A stretch of DNA of 64,000 nt from Paenibacillus etheri. GTDB lineage: Bacteria > Bacillota > Bacilli > Paenibacillales > Paenibacillaceae. The translations under genes and the position numbers were made by a program. Below, piece by piece: positions 17,256 through 25,679 of the stretch (the first letter of the stretch is position 1; each line of letters opens with the position of its first letter). The stretch is taken from positions 1-64,000 of the forward strand of contig NZ_LCZJ02000034.1 of NCBI RefSeq assembly GCF_001012825.1, given 5' to 3'. The notes under the pieces were generated by a model, which made no database searches, was not told the origin of the DNA, and saw only the letters and a list, made by a program, of their open reading frames with translations.

Positions 17256-17738
17256 TTAATAAGCGGTCCATCCAGCATCTGCCGTTATTACCGTTCCATT
17301 CACGAAGCTCGCAGCATCTGAAGCCAAAAATAAGGCTATCGATGCGATCTCGCTGCTTTCCCCTGTTCGCGGCATCGACGCCATACCTTCTCCTGCTTTT
17401 TGACTACCAAAAGCACTCGGATTAGACAAATCAATATTAGTCTTTACCCCGCCTGGCGCAATGGCATTACAGCGAATTCCAAGCTTCGAGTATTGAAATC
17501 CTATATTTTTGGTCATACCGATGACTGCATGCTTAGAGGCAGTATAGGCCACCCCTGCACGTGATCCCTCTAAGCCTCCGATCGAAGCTACATTGATGAT
17601 ACATCCACTTTCTCGTGCCATGAAAATCGGTAGCACCTTACGAATGGCTCGCATGGGTCCGGTGACGTTCACTGTAATTGCTTCCCCAATCCCTGAACCC
17701 GCACCTGTAACAACTGCAACCTTATTTGTCAGCATCAT
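17256..17738 (-). pseudogene. SDR family oxidoreductase with internal in-frame deletion
   Basis: 160 residues, whereas classical SDRs have about 245-250. The N terminus carries the cofactor motif TGAGSGIG, but the sequence then jumps from GEAI directly to TVNVTGPMRAIRKVLP, which normally lies near residue 105. About 85-90 residues (the second to fourth strands, including the NNAG motif and the NAD(P)-selecting residue) are absent. The catalytic Ser (NVASIGG), YTASK and the C-terminal part are intact. The frame is open, so this is a clean deletion rather than a frameshift. It is probably inactive. Confidence 0.75.
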
Positions 17739-17913
17739 ATGTCCTCTCCTCCGCTTCTTTGATTCGATCCAATTATCGAGTACATGTTCACAGTTAGTAT
17801 TAGCCAGGGCAGAGCCTCAACCGTCGTTAATTTTATAGATTCGGTGACACTTTTGCTCTCAGTCATAATGAGCGGAATACGCATTGACAGATAAGAAAAT
17901 GAATGGTTATTAT

Positions 17914-17937
17914 ATATTTAGATAATTACCTAAATAT
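17914..17937. promoter_or_regulatory. Inverted repeat upstream of sdpR (probable SdpR operator)
   Basis: ATATTTAG (17914-17921) and CTAAATAT (17930-17937) form a perfect 8-bp dyad with an 8-bp spacer, 18 bp before the sdpR start codon. ArsR-family repressors such as SdpR bind dyads of this kind and autoregulate sdpRI. Confidence 0.6.
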
Positions 17938-17955
17938 CGAAAGGCTGGGTGGAAC

Positions 17956-18294
17956 ATGAATGAGTCATTCAAAGCACTAGCTGACCCTACCCGTCGCCAA
18001 ATCATTCGGTTACTAAGGGAGAAAGACCGAACCGCAGGTGAGATTGCCGATTTTTTCAACATGTCTAAGCCAAGCATTTCTCACCATCTGAATGCACTGA
18101 AGCATGCCGATCTCGTACAGGATGAGCGAAAAGGTCAATTCATTATGTATTCATTAAATACGACGGTTCTTGAAGAGGTTCTTGGCTGGCTGCTCGAGCT
18201 TACTGGTACGGGAAAGCAAACGGAGACTGAAAGCAAATCGTTGGACGGAAAGCAAAGCCGTCAGAATATCGATTCTGAGAAGGAGGCTGATTGA
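17956..18294 (+). CDS. sdpR: ArsR-type autorepressor SdpR
   Basis: 112 residues. The winged-helix core (FKALADPTRRQIIRLLREKDRTAGEIADFF, then MSKPSISHHLNALKHADLV) and the wing RKGQFIMYSLNTTVLEEV closely follow Bacillus SdpR. A 25-residue charged C-terminal tail is extra. In Bacillus, SdpR represses sdpRI and is sequestered at the membrane by SdpI when the SdpC toxin is present. Here it sits 2 bp before sdpI, with its probable operator upstream. No sdpABC genes are in the window. Confidence 0.88.
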   Translation: MNESFKALADPTRRQIIRLLREKDRTAGEIADFFNMSKPSISHHLNALKHADLVQDERKGQFIMYSLNTTVLEEVLGWLLELTGTGKQTETESKSLDGKQSRQNIDSEKEAD

Positions 18295-18296
18295 GG

Positions 18297-18950
18297 ATGA
18301 AGGACTTTAAATGGAGATGGCAAGATACACTGATAGTAATATTAGGCTTAGCTTCGCTAACTTATGCTTTAATCAATTATGGCAAGCTGCCACAGGAGCT
18401 GCCCGCGCAGTGGGGAATTACGGGTAAAGTCAACCGGTATTGGGATAAAAACGTAGCTATTCCCATGTGGGGTATTTTGGGCATTGTGCTTCCGCTGATC
18501 ATGCAGTTCACACGCAGCATCGACCCTAAGCGGGAAAATTACAAGAAGTTCGAAAATGCTTATGCCATGAGCAGACTCGCTATTGGAGTGCTTTTTAATC
18601 TCATGCTGATCCTCACGGTTGCTTACGGTCTCGGTAAAGATATTGATGTGGGCAAAATTGCTATAGGAGCCGTCGGAGTGATGTTTATTGCGCTCGGCAA
18701 CTACATGCCACAGGTGAAAGATAATTATTTATTCGGTGTTCGTACAGCATGGACGCTCTCCAGCCCAGAGGTGTGGCGAAAAACACATCGTCTCTCCGGG
18801 AGAATGTGGATGATCGGTGGGTTGCTTATTTTTGGGGGAGCCTTCTTGAGCGGAGTCTTGTCCCAGGCTCTTATTATTACAGCACTTGTGCTTGCTATCA
18901 TCGTTCCTGTGCTGTACTCTTGGATCATTTCGCGTCAGTTAAAATCTTGA
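18297..18950 (+). CDS. sdpI: SdpI family immunity/signal protein
   Basis: 217 residues from the ATG at 18297, six predicted transmembrane helices. The N-terminal DUF1648 pattern (LPQELPAQWGITGKVNRYWDK) and the SdpI C-terminal signature (YLFGVRTAWTLSSPEVWRKTHRLSGRMWM) are present. In Bacillus, SdpI gives immunity to the SdpC cannibalism toxin and relieves SdpR repression. Translationally linked to sdpR (AAGGAGG upstream). Its 3' end overlaps the convergent ligase gene by 12 bp; a GCCGAC/GTCGGC hairpin just after the stop may terminate it. Confidence 0.88.
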   Translation: MKDFKWRWQDTLIVILGLASLTYALINYGKLPQELPAQWGITGKVNRYWDKNVAIPMWGILGIVLPLIMQFTRSIDPKRENYKKFENAYAMSRLAIGVLFNLMLILTVAYGLGKDIDVGKIAIGAVGVMFIALGNYMPQVKDNYLFGVRTAWTLSSPEVWRKTHRLSGRMWMIGGLLIFGGAFLSGVLSQALIITALVLAIIVPVLYSWIISRQLKS

Positions 18951-21392
18951 AACTAATATATTGAGCCGCCGACTCAGGTCGTCGGCTTGTTCTGTCATAT
19001 AGAACTTTCGGTCATTATGCTGCTCACCTTTACTAGCCTCGTATTCCGCCAACACTCTATACTGCCGCAAAAGCTCATTCCCTGAAGCAATACAGCTTAT
19101 GGCCTCCATTCGGTTCCCTTCCGCTAACTTTTTGCGCCCCATCATAAGCATGCCATCGATCCCTTTGACCCACTTATTGTTGTTGTATTTATCCAACCGA
19201 ATACTTTGATGTATCCAATATAGTGCAGCTCCAGAATCATCACTGTACATCCATCGTCTAGCCATTTCCCAGCTTAAGCTTGCATTCTCCGGGGAATATA
19301 CCAAACTCTGCTCGAGAATACTCACACTCTGTTCACCCGTAAGCAACTTGGATAATTCTACAGCTGTTTTAGGAGACCGAGGGTTCCACACTAGCGATTG
19401 CTGTAGCAAACCTACCTTCACCGATGGATCAACCGTCTGAACTGCTCGTTGATAGTACCTTTCTCCTCGGGTAGCCTGAAAGGACAATACGGATAGTATG
19501 AGACAAAAGCAGCAGGCGGCAGTGATGAATAGTCGGCGGGGATAAGGGTTGTACGGATTGGGCCGATTTGCGGATGCTGAGTGTGTCGGCCGCAGGGTCA
19601 CTTGCATCGAGTGAGTTAGCGGCGGGTTCGCGGTCGCGGAGTGAGTGGGCTGCAGATTCCCGGATGCGAAAAGAGTTGTGAGCGAACTCATGGACATAAA
19701 GCGGGTATTCACAGATTGATGTTTCTGCTCATATTCAGACAGGGCAAGTGCTGGCAGCCAAAAAAGCAGCAACCAGATTAATCCGTAGCTCCAGTCAAAA
19801 TCGACTGCGCTGTGCAAAACGATAACCAAAAATGGCGGCAACAGCCGTGGAGATCTCTTAGCCAGCAGCCAGCCTGCTGCCAGCAGCATAAGCAGTATGG
19901 CTGCAAGACCGACAAATCCTAGGTTCAACAGGATGTCGAGATAACCGCTATGCACTTGGCTGCCTACATAAGGGCGAGATTGGGCGGCGAGGTATGAGCT
20001 CCGCCAAGTCTCGCCCCCGCGCCCCAGCCAAGGTGCCTCTCCCGCCAGCCGCCAGGCGTCGCGGTAGAACAGACCACGCGCGGATACCGTCGATGACGGT
20101 CCGGTGATCCGCTCGCGCACGTGCAGGAGGACGGCGGTGCCCGCCGCCGTCCAACCTGCCGCCGCCAATGCCAGCATGGCGGCTCGGGCACTGCCCGCCG
20201 CGCTGCGCTGGCGGCGGCACAGCCATAGGCCGGCTAGCAACGCGCCGGCCCAAAGCCCGGCCAGCAACAGCAGGCCGGGCAAAGGCTCTACCGCCAACCC
20301 GGCACGGGCCAGTTGGCGGTAGAGCAGCGCCGCGGCGACCACGGGCGCGGCGCCAGCGGCAAGAAGCGGCGCGATAAGCTGCCGCTTCCAGAGCAAGACG
20401 GCGGCGCAGGCGCAAGCCGCCGTCAGCCACGCGCCGCGCGATTCGCTGAGGAGCAGCGCGGCGGCGTAAGGGAACAGCGGCAGCAAGCGCAGCAGCGCGG
20501 CGGCCGTGCTTCCCGCTTCTCGCCGCTCTACTCCTACGCACCCATCCTCTACATTTACGCTCACCTTTTCACTCCCACGCTCCTCCTCTACGCACTTTGA
20601 GCCTGTATTGTTATTCCTCCGTCTCACCTCTACGCATCTTGATCCTATCTTTGCACTCCCTCGTTCCAACCCAGTATACTCTATCTCTGTCTGTTCACAC
20701 TCTCGCCCAATGCCACAACCTCCTGCTCCCCACATCTTCACACGCTTTTGCGGCTTTACATAATAAACAGCGACAGCAAACAGCCGCTCCAACAGAAAAA
20801 CAGCCATCACAGCACCAAAGGCATTAGGATATTCCATCACCCCTGCTAATCTGGCACCTGTAATACTTACTTCCGATGAATTGCTGTAGGCTACAGCGAA
20901 AGGTAATTCTAGCACCCCACACACTGCCAGCAAAGCACTCATGCTTAAGAACATACCCAAAATGGACCAAGCGGCAATGATGAGCTGACGCCCTACCCGA
21001 TTCAACGCACAAAAACAAACCAAAAATGCAAAGCTAGCATACAAGCCCCACCGTAATAGTTCATTCATTGTTCCCTGTGCTGAAAGAGGTTCTCTTAGCC
21101 AATGAATCAGATAAAGTGATAGAACTATTAAAGGTGCAGTCAACATTATATTCAGAGCTCTATGTACTCCACTTGCTCCCCCTGCACTACTTCCCCGCTT
21201 GCCTACTCCAATGTACAAATAAAGCAAAACCGCAGAACACATCACAAACCATAGGGTCAGAAAGAGGTACATCTCCTCTGTAAAAAAAAATCCCCGCACT
21301 AAGCAAGCTCCTACTCCCGCTGCAATTACTAAGGCTGCACTACAATATACGAGTAATGAATCCAGACTCTGCTGTTTGTTAACGTTCCACAT
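18939..21392 (-). CDS. O-antigen ligase (Wzy_C)-like membrane protein with TPR-type tail
   Basis: 817 residues. About 12 transmembrane helices cover residues 15-560. The Wzy_C signature region lies around SSTVSARGLFYRDAWRLAGE and VGSQVHSGYLDILLNLGFVG in the large outer loop. A C-terminal region (about 640-817) shows paired helices like tetratricopeptide repeats. Two hydrophilic insertions are repeat-like: about 225-300 (14-residue units such as GSRCVEVRRRN and GSKCVEEERGS) and about 570-610 (10-residue HSATANPPLT-type units). The stretch 19950-20520 is much richer in GC than its neighbours. It probably transfers or polymerises a lipid-linked glycan at the outer membrane face; the substrate is unknown. 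Confidence 0.8.
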   Translation of the reverse strand: MWNVNKQQSLDSLLVYCSAALVIAAGVGACLVRGFFFTEEMYLFLTLWFVMCSAVLLYLYIGVGKRGSSAGGASGVHRALNIMLTAPLIVLSLYLIHWLREPLSAQGTMNELLRWGLYASFAFLVCFCALNRVGRQLIIAAWSILGMFLSMSALLAVCGVLELPFAVAYSNSSEVSITGARLAGVMEYPNAFGAVMAVFLLERLFAVAVYYVKPQKRVKMWGAGGCGIGRECEQTEIEYTGLERGSAKIGSRCVEVRRRNNNTGSKCVEEERGSEKVSVNVEDGCVGVERREAGSTAAALLRLLPLFPYAAALLLSESRGAWLTAACACAAVLLWKRQLIAPLLAAGAAPVVAAALLYRQLARAGLAVEPLPGLLLLAGLWAGALLAGLWLCRRQRSAAGSARAAMLALAAAGWTAAGTAVLLHVRERITGPSSTVSARGLFYRDAWRLAGEAPWLGRGGETWRSSYLAAQSRPYVGSQVHSGYLDILLNLGFVGLAAILLMLLAAGWLLAKRSPRLLPPFLVIVLHSAVDFDWSYGLIWLLLFWLPALALSEYEQKHQSVNTRFMSMSSLTTLFASGNLQPTHSATANPPLTHSMQVTLRPTHSASANRPNPYNPYPRRLFITAACCFCLILSVLSFQATRGERYYQRAVQTVDPSVKVGLLQQSLVWNPRSPKTAVELSKLLTGEQSVSILEQSLVYSPENASLSWEMARRWMYSDDSGAALYWIHQSIRLDKYNNNKWVKGIDGMLMMGRKKLAEGNRMEAISCIASGNELLRQYRVLAEYEASKGEQHNDRKFYMTEQADDLSRRLNILVSRF
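19567..19685 (-). repeat. Degenerate 30-bp tandem repeat inside the ligase gene
   Basis: About four units of 27-33 bp (pattern GGATGCxGAGTG...GGCxGCxGG) encode ten-residue units SGNLQPT, HSATANPPLT, HSMQVTLRPT and HSASANRPNP. They form a flexible linker between the membrane domain and the TPR-like tail. Confidence 0.55.
20515..20680 (-). repeat. Degenerate 42-bp tandem repeat inside the ligase gene
   Basis: Roughly three units sharing TGCGTAGAGG blocks at 42-bp spacing encode 14-residue charged segments with one Cys each (GSRCVEV, GSKCVEE, DGCVGVE). They sit in a hydrophilic loop between transmembrane helices. Confidence 0.5.
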
Positions 21393-21460
21393 TTAGATAC
21401 CCCTGTATTCGTTAGTTATCCCTATCCTTTCCACATTTACCCTTTGCAAAACTAGAATGC

Positions 21461-21500
21461 AAAAAGGACGATACCTCTCCACGAAGGAGTTGCACCGTCT
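21461..21500 (-). terminator. Probable terminator downstream of the methyltransferase gene
   Basis: On the minus strand GACGGTGCAACTCC pairs with GGAGAGGTATCGTC and is followed by CTTTTTGC. It lies 245 bp past the stop at 21743, after a cluster of short dyads. Confidence 0.5.
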
Positions 21501-21519
21501 CAATTCTCATCAAAAGCTA

Positions 21520-21714
21520 TTTAGTTGTAAAAAGTACAATAGATCTCTGTGATTTGCTGCTTAATCTCATTTCAATTGTATTATGTGCAACTGTTTTCTG
21601 AGAATCCCGCCAAATGCGGAGAATTGTTCGTTTTCGAGTGTACAGAGTGCAATTAAATCCAAAAAAAGTCCCTTCAAAGCATAATCAGTTGCACAAAATA
21701 CAACTAAACCCAAC
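21520..21714. repeat. Cluster of four short dyad units
   Basis: Four imperfect copies of a roughly 23-bp unit, consensus TTAGTTGTAnnnnGTGCAACTxA, lie at about 21520-21542, 21571-21593, 21632-21655 and, inverted, 21689-21711. Each unit is a weak dyad (AGTTGTA/TGCAACT), so the region can form several small hairpins or pair unit to unit. The 350-bp gap 21393-21742 contains no gene. Confidence 0.6.
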
Positions 21715-21742
21715 TTACCACTCCTAAAATGTCGTGCTACCC

Positions 21743-22927
21743 CTACAACGAACTCTCACTCGGAAGCAGGTCAGCACATACGCGCTCAAGGTAAGGTTTC
21801 GCCCCTATAAAATCACGGAACGCGGTATATTCACGCCATTTGACGGAGTTATCACCACCTGAGCTTTTAACGGCGCGGATCAAAATATTCTTCGGTGTAT
21901 TCTCCAGGTCGATGAATTCCAGCAGCTGGCTGCTATAACCCATCATATCGAGCAATTTGGCACGGATAGCATCCGTAGCCAACGCAGAGAAACGCTCCTT
22001 AAGTATCCCATGCGACAGCATCGGACTCATTACTTCATTCTCAATCTGTGCGAATAATTCATGCTGGCAGCAAGGCACAGACAAAATGACGGAGGCGCCC
22101 CAACGTACTGCTTTTTCGAGTGCAGCATCTGTAGCAGTGTCACAAGCATGAAGCGTTATAACCATATCTACCTGATCCAGCTCATCGTACTCGGCAATGT
22201 CACCCACAAGGAACTTCAGGTGATCATAACCGATTTTCGCAGCGAGCTCATTACAATGCTCAATTACATCCGCTTTCAAATCAAGTCCAACAATATTAAG
22301 CTCCCGCTTCTTGCGGACGGTCAGATAGTGATAAAGAGCAAAGGTCAAATACGATTTACCACAGCCAAAATCAACAATCGTTAATGGCCGTCCCGTTGGC
22401 AGATCGGCAAGCACATCCTCAACCATCTCCAGGAAACGGTTGATCTGCCGGAACTTATCGTATCGCTTGGCCAGCACTTTTCCTTCTCTGTTCATTATGC
22501 CGAGCTCCACAAGAAATGGCACAGGTTCTCCATCCTCCAGCACATAACGCTTGCGGCGGTTGTGCGCTAGATCCGGCTCTTCTTTTTTACTTGGAGACTT
22601 GGTAAGGATGGATACTTTGAATTTCTTGCTAATCAGCACCTGATAATCCGCCTCCACCGTGCATAACAAGCCTTGGCGATATGATTCACTAAATAAAAGA
22701 GTCATGTCCTCCGCTGCTAATTCTGCCGGTACGTTGCGATGTTCAACCTTTGTACCAATATAGGACGCAAACTGATAATGCAACTTACCCTTTAGTTCAA
22801 CAGGTTTAATCTGTACCTTTGTACAGGTCTCACCTTTGTTACGTACTTGGCTTAAGGTAGCCATAATCAAGGTACGGTCATTAATCAGTTGTTCAATAAG
22901 AGCTTTTAAAGATTCCACAACGCACAT
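21743..22927 (-). CDS. Class I SAM-dependent methyltransferase (Methyltransf_32-like)
   Basis: About 394 residues. A 150-residue N-terminal part is followed by a Rossmann methyltransferase domain with motif I IVDFGCGKSYLTFALYHYL, motif II NIVGLDLKADVIEHCN, and VDMVITLHACDTATDAAL; the SVPCCQHEL loop resembles the catalytic loops of RNA or protein methyltransferases. The Cys-Cys pair and the following Gln/His are conserved in this family. The likely target is RNA or a cofactor, not determinable here. Start: Met at 22927 has AAAGTGAG upstream; ATGs at 22975/22972 lie next to a TATAAT-like box and are less likely. Confidence 0.8.
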   Translation of the reverse strand: MCVVESLKALIEQLINDRTLIMATLSQVRNKGETCTKVQIKPVELKGKLHYQFASYIGTKVEHRNVPAELAAEDMTLLFSESYRQGLLCTVEADYQVLISKKFKVSILTKSPSKKEEPDLAHNRRKRYVLEDGEPVPFLVELGIMNREGKVLAKRYDKFRQINRFLEMVEDVLADLPTGRPLTIVDFGCGKSYLTFALYHYLTVRKKRELNIVGLDLKADVIEHCNELAAKIGYDHLKFLVGDIAEYDELDQVDMVITLHACDTATDAALEKAVRWGASVILSVPCCQHELFAQIENEVMSPMLSHGILKERFSALATDAIRAKLLDMMGYSSQLLEFIDLENTPKNILIRAVKSSGGDNSVKWREYTAFRDFIGAKPYLERVCADLLPSESSL

Positions 22928-23009
22928 CTCACTTTCGGGATTAAAAATGGAGAATCTATGTCTCCTAACCATCATCGTTCCATTATATCACGGCTCTACA
23001 AGAGTTATC

Positions 23010-23819
23010 CTAGCAGGGCTTCACATGAAGCTCTCCACTAACAATAGTTATTGCTCGGCCAGACATCTTAATCTGATCTTTGCTTACCTCAAGTTGAAGC
23101 AAGCCTCCTCGTTCGGAAGCTTGATAAGCGGTCAACTGCGTACGGTTAAGTCGACTAGCCCAGAAAGGTGCTAGCGCAGTATGCGCTGAGCCTGTGACCG
23201 GATCCTCATTTACCCCCATCTTCGGTGCAAAGAACCGTGACACACAATCAATGCCTTCGGTGGAGCTTTCTGCAGTAACCGCAAAGGCTCTCTCTTCAAG
23301 CCGGGATAAAGCCCCAAAGTCTGGGCTAAGTTCGCGAACTAGGGATTCCTGATCGAGTCGTACAAGTACATTGTCAGCATATAGCATAGTTTCTACCACA
23401 TTTGCTTCTGTAATACCAAGCGCTTCTATAAGAGCCGGAATTGTAGGAGAAGACTTAAGCTCATAAGGCGGGAAGTACAGTGAGATGAGGTCATCCGCAC
23501 GAGAAGCTCTAAGCAATCCACTGCGTGTATAAAATCTAGCTTCCACCTCTGGATCCAGCAATCCCACCTCCCACAATACATGTGCACTCGCTAGAGTAGC
23601 ATGGCCACATAGATTAACCTCAACCTTGGGCGTGAACCAGCGCAGGCGATATCCATCATTCTCCGGCCAGAGAAAGGCCGTCTCTGACAAGTTCATTTCT
23701 GCTGCTGTCTTCAGCATAAATGCCTCGTCGACTGGATGCTTTAGCAAGCATACTGCTGCCGGGTTTCCTGAATATGCTTTTCCAGCAAAGGCATCGATAA
23801 TAAATAAAGGGATATTCAT
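23010..23819 (-). CDS. PhzF family isomerase
   Basis: 269 residues with both halves of the PhzF (diaminopimelate-epimerase-like) fold: FIIDAFAGKAYSGNPAAVC at the N terminus, LCGHATLASAHVLWE about residue 70, and the C-terminal DPVTGSAHTALAPFW. The catalytic Glu is in the MNLSETAFLW segment near residue 45. The start ATG at 23819 overlaps the preceding stop codon (TAATG) and follows GGAGGG, so it is translationally coupled to the DUF6483 gene. The substrate is unknown; no phenazine genes are nearby. Confidence 0.9.
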   Translation of the reverse strand: MNIPLFIIDAFAGKAYSGNPAAVCLLKHPVDEAFMLKTAAEMNLSETAFLWPENDGYRLRWFTPKVEVNLCGHATLASAHVLWEVGLLDPEVEARFYTRSGLLRASRADDLISLYFPPYELKSSPTIPALIEALGITEANVVETMLYADNVLVRLDQESLVRELSPDFGALSRLEERAFAVTAESSTEGIDCVSRFFAPKMGVNEDPVTGSAHTALAPFWASRLNRTQLTAYQASERGGLLQLEVSKDQIKMSGRAITIVSGELHVKPC

Positions 23820-24490
23820 TAGGCTTCCGACTCCCTCCGAACTTGTGTGATCCGGCGCCACTCTTTCCTTCCTTGTTCCACTTCATGGATAGGAAGCGAG
23901 CCTTGTTCCAATTCTTCCGGTGATTTAAGCAGCAGCCGTCTGTACAGCTCATCACCTTCCAGTGAGACATCTTCCCCCTGCTCCCATAGTCGATACAAAC
24001 TGTCCTCCGCTTTACTATAATGTCCGGTTGACTCCATATAAATTAGAAGCAGCCGTTCCGTCTTGGCCGGAAGACGATACGCTTTGACTTCCTCCAGAAG
24101 TTCATCAATATCCTCTGTCATCTGCAGCATTTCTCGATCAGCGCCGTGCAAATCTGCGTACAAGTATAAATGCAGTGCTCTCATACTCCTGAATAGTGCT
24201 GCGTCATGATCGCCATTTGCAGCATAAATGCTACCCTCTTCCTTGAGCAGTTTAGCTACACCTTGAAGCTTATCTGACTCCAATACACCGTTAAAACGGA
24301 ACATATCTATAATATCTTCTACAGATAGTGAATTTAAAAGACGTGAGTTCAGCGGAAAATGTCGGTTCAATAGCTCATCAATTTCCCATAAGGCTTCCGT
24401 TGTCTTCCGCTCTTGCTTTAGCGTTAGAACCTTGGCAACCATCGCCGTCATATCTTCGATCATTCGGACAATATAGTCTCTTCGGAACAT
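23819..24490 (-). CDS. DUF6483 family protein
   Basis: 223 residues, nearly all alpha-helical, with the family's N-terminal MFRRDYIVRMIEDMTAMVAKVLTLKQERKTTEAL segment and repeated helical pairs that resemble a TPR solenoid. Such proteins occur in Bacillota without known function. The start at 24490 is set by AAGGGGGAA 5 nt upstream; a longer in-frame start at 24559 has none. The coupled PhzF gene follows with an overlap. Confidence 0.8.
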   Translation of the reverse strand: MFRRDYIVRMIEDMTAMVAKVLTLKQERKTTEALWEIDELLNRHFPLNSRLLNSLSVEDIIDMFRFNGVLESDKLQGVAKLLKEEGSIYAANGDHDAALFRSMRALHLYLYADLHGADREMLQMTEDIDELLEEVKAYRLPAKTERLLLIYMESTGHYSKAEDSLYRLWEQGEDVSLEGDELYRRLLLKSPEELEQGSLPIHEVEQGRKEWRRITQVRRESEA

Positions 24491-24713
24491 GAACTTCCCC
24501 CTTTTCCATACTGTAACTGTAAAGCTTTTGTATCTAGGTATTATATATGTTTTATTCATTTATCTTAAACCATTGCACTACACTATGCCACTAAAGCAAT
24601 TACGAGAAAATAATGACTAGAATCCTTCTACTTATTGACACAAAATGCCGTTCCTCAGAAAGCCTTCGGTCGTATTAAGTGTTCCATCCATTGTTGAATT
24701 TCAATAGTCTCCT

Positions 24714-24764
24714 TAAAAAGAGGCAGCCCACGTCAGTTACTTTGACGCGGTGCTGCCTCTCTTT
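24714..24764 (-). terminator. Terminator of the alpha/beta hydrolase gene
   Basis: On the minus strand AGAGGCAGC...GCTGCCTCT with an inner GACG/CGTC part is followed by TTTTT. It lies 19 bp past the hydrolase stop. Confidence 0.8.
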
Positions 24765-24782
24765 AAATTATTATTTCAGCGG

Positions 24783-25589
24783 TCAAGAATGGCTGTTAAT
24801 ACTGACCGTAGCTTGGGCGAATTCCTTGATAACCTCAGCTAATCGTTCAGGAGCTTCAAAGAGGCTCATATGGCCTGCTCCAGAAATCGTAGCTTGCGTT
24901 ATATTTGGTTTATCCGAAGTAAAGGTGCGCTCCGCAGGAATCAGTCCATCCTGCTCGCCAGCAACAAGTAGTACCGGCAGCGTGGTAGCTGTGATCACAT
25001 CACGTCGATCTGGACGCTCGCGCATCGCCAGTGCAGCTCCGGCTGCTCCTTGTGGAGGCGTTTTGTAACCAATTTCTTTGGCTCGCTCCAGCAGCTGTGG
25101 TGATGCAGAAGCGGTTGCTTTAGCAAAAATTGCTGGGACGAAGCTGTCCACAAAAGGAGTAATGCCTTCATTTTGAATCCTGCTGACACTTTTCAAACGA
25201 TTCTCCCGAGCTTCTTCACTATCCGGATATGCAGTAGAATGGATTAATCCGAAGCCCTTCAATCGAGAGGCATACCGCTGCGCGAACGAAAGTGTAATAT
25301 ATCCACCAAGTGAATGTCCCAGCATGGTGCATTCAGAAATTTCTAGTGTATCTAACAAGCCCAGCACATCGTCTGCCATTTGTTCAATTGTATAGGGTCC
25401 TAGTGGAGCCTCTGAAGCTCCATGACCACGTAAATCGGGAGCAATCACTCGGTAGTCGCTGCTTAAGATGGGAATGACTTTTTCCCAGTATTCAGCACTT
25501 CCGCAAAAGCCATGCAGTAATACAATAACCTCGCCTTTCCCCTGATCACTGTAGCAAATATTGCTTCCGTCACAACGTACTCTTTCCAT
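24783..25589 (-). CDS. Alpha/beta-fold hydrolase
   Basis: 268 residues. Oxyanion-loop motif LLHGFCGSAEYW, nucleophile elbow GHSLGGYITL (Ser about residue 93), acid Asp in LLVAGEQDGLIP and His in ISGAGHMSLFEAP form the complete triad. The sequence is of the haloperoxidase/MhpC-like esterase group; the natural substrate cannot be given. AGAGGGAAG lies upstream of the ATG. Single-gene unit ending in a strong terminator. Confidence 0.88.
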   Translation of the reverse strand: MERVRCDGSNICYSDQGKGEVIVLLHGFCGSAEYWEKVIPILSSDYRVIAPDLRGHGASEAPLGPYTIEQMADDVLGLLDTLEISECTMLGHSLGGYITLSFAQRYASRLKGFGLIHSTAYPDSEEARENRLKSVSRIQNEGITPFVDSFVPAIFAKATASASPQLLERAKEIGYKTPPQGAAGAALAMRERPDRRDVITATTLPVLLVAGEQDGLIPAERTFTSDKPNITQATISGAGHMSLFEAPERLAEVIKEFAQATVSINSHS

Positions 25590-25679
25590 GGCTGCTTCCC
25601 TCTTTCCAAAATACTAAAATATATTAACTAATATCTATTATTAAGCAAAACAGCTCTCCTTGAAACCGGCATCCTATTC

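Noticed and set aside
19948-20541. Arg/Ala-rich overlapping frames on both strands in the GC-rich part of the ligase gene
   Set aside because: High GC removes stop codons in all frames; only the 817-residue frame has family similarity and membrane topology.
21520-21714. Possible CRISPR array
   Set aside because: Units are imperfect, one is inverted, spacing is irregular and no cas gene is present.
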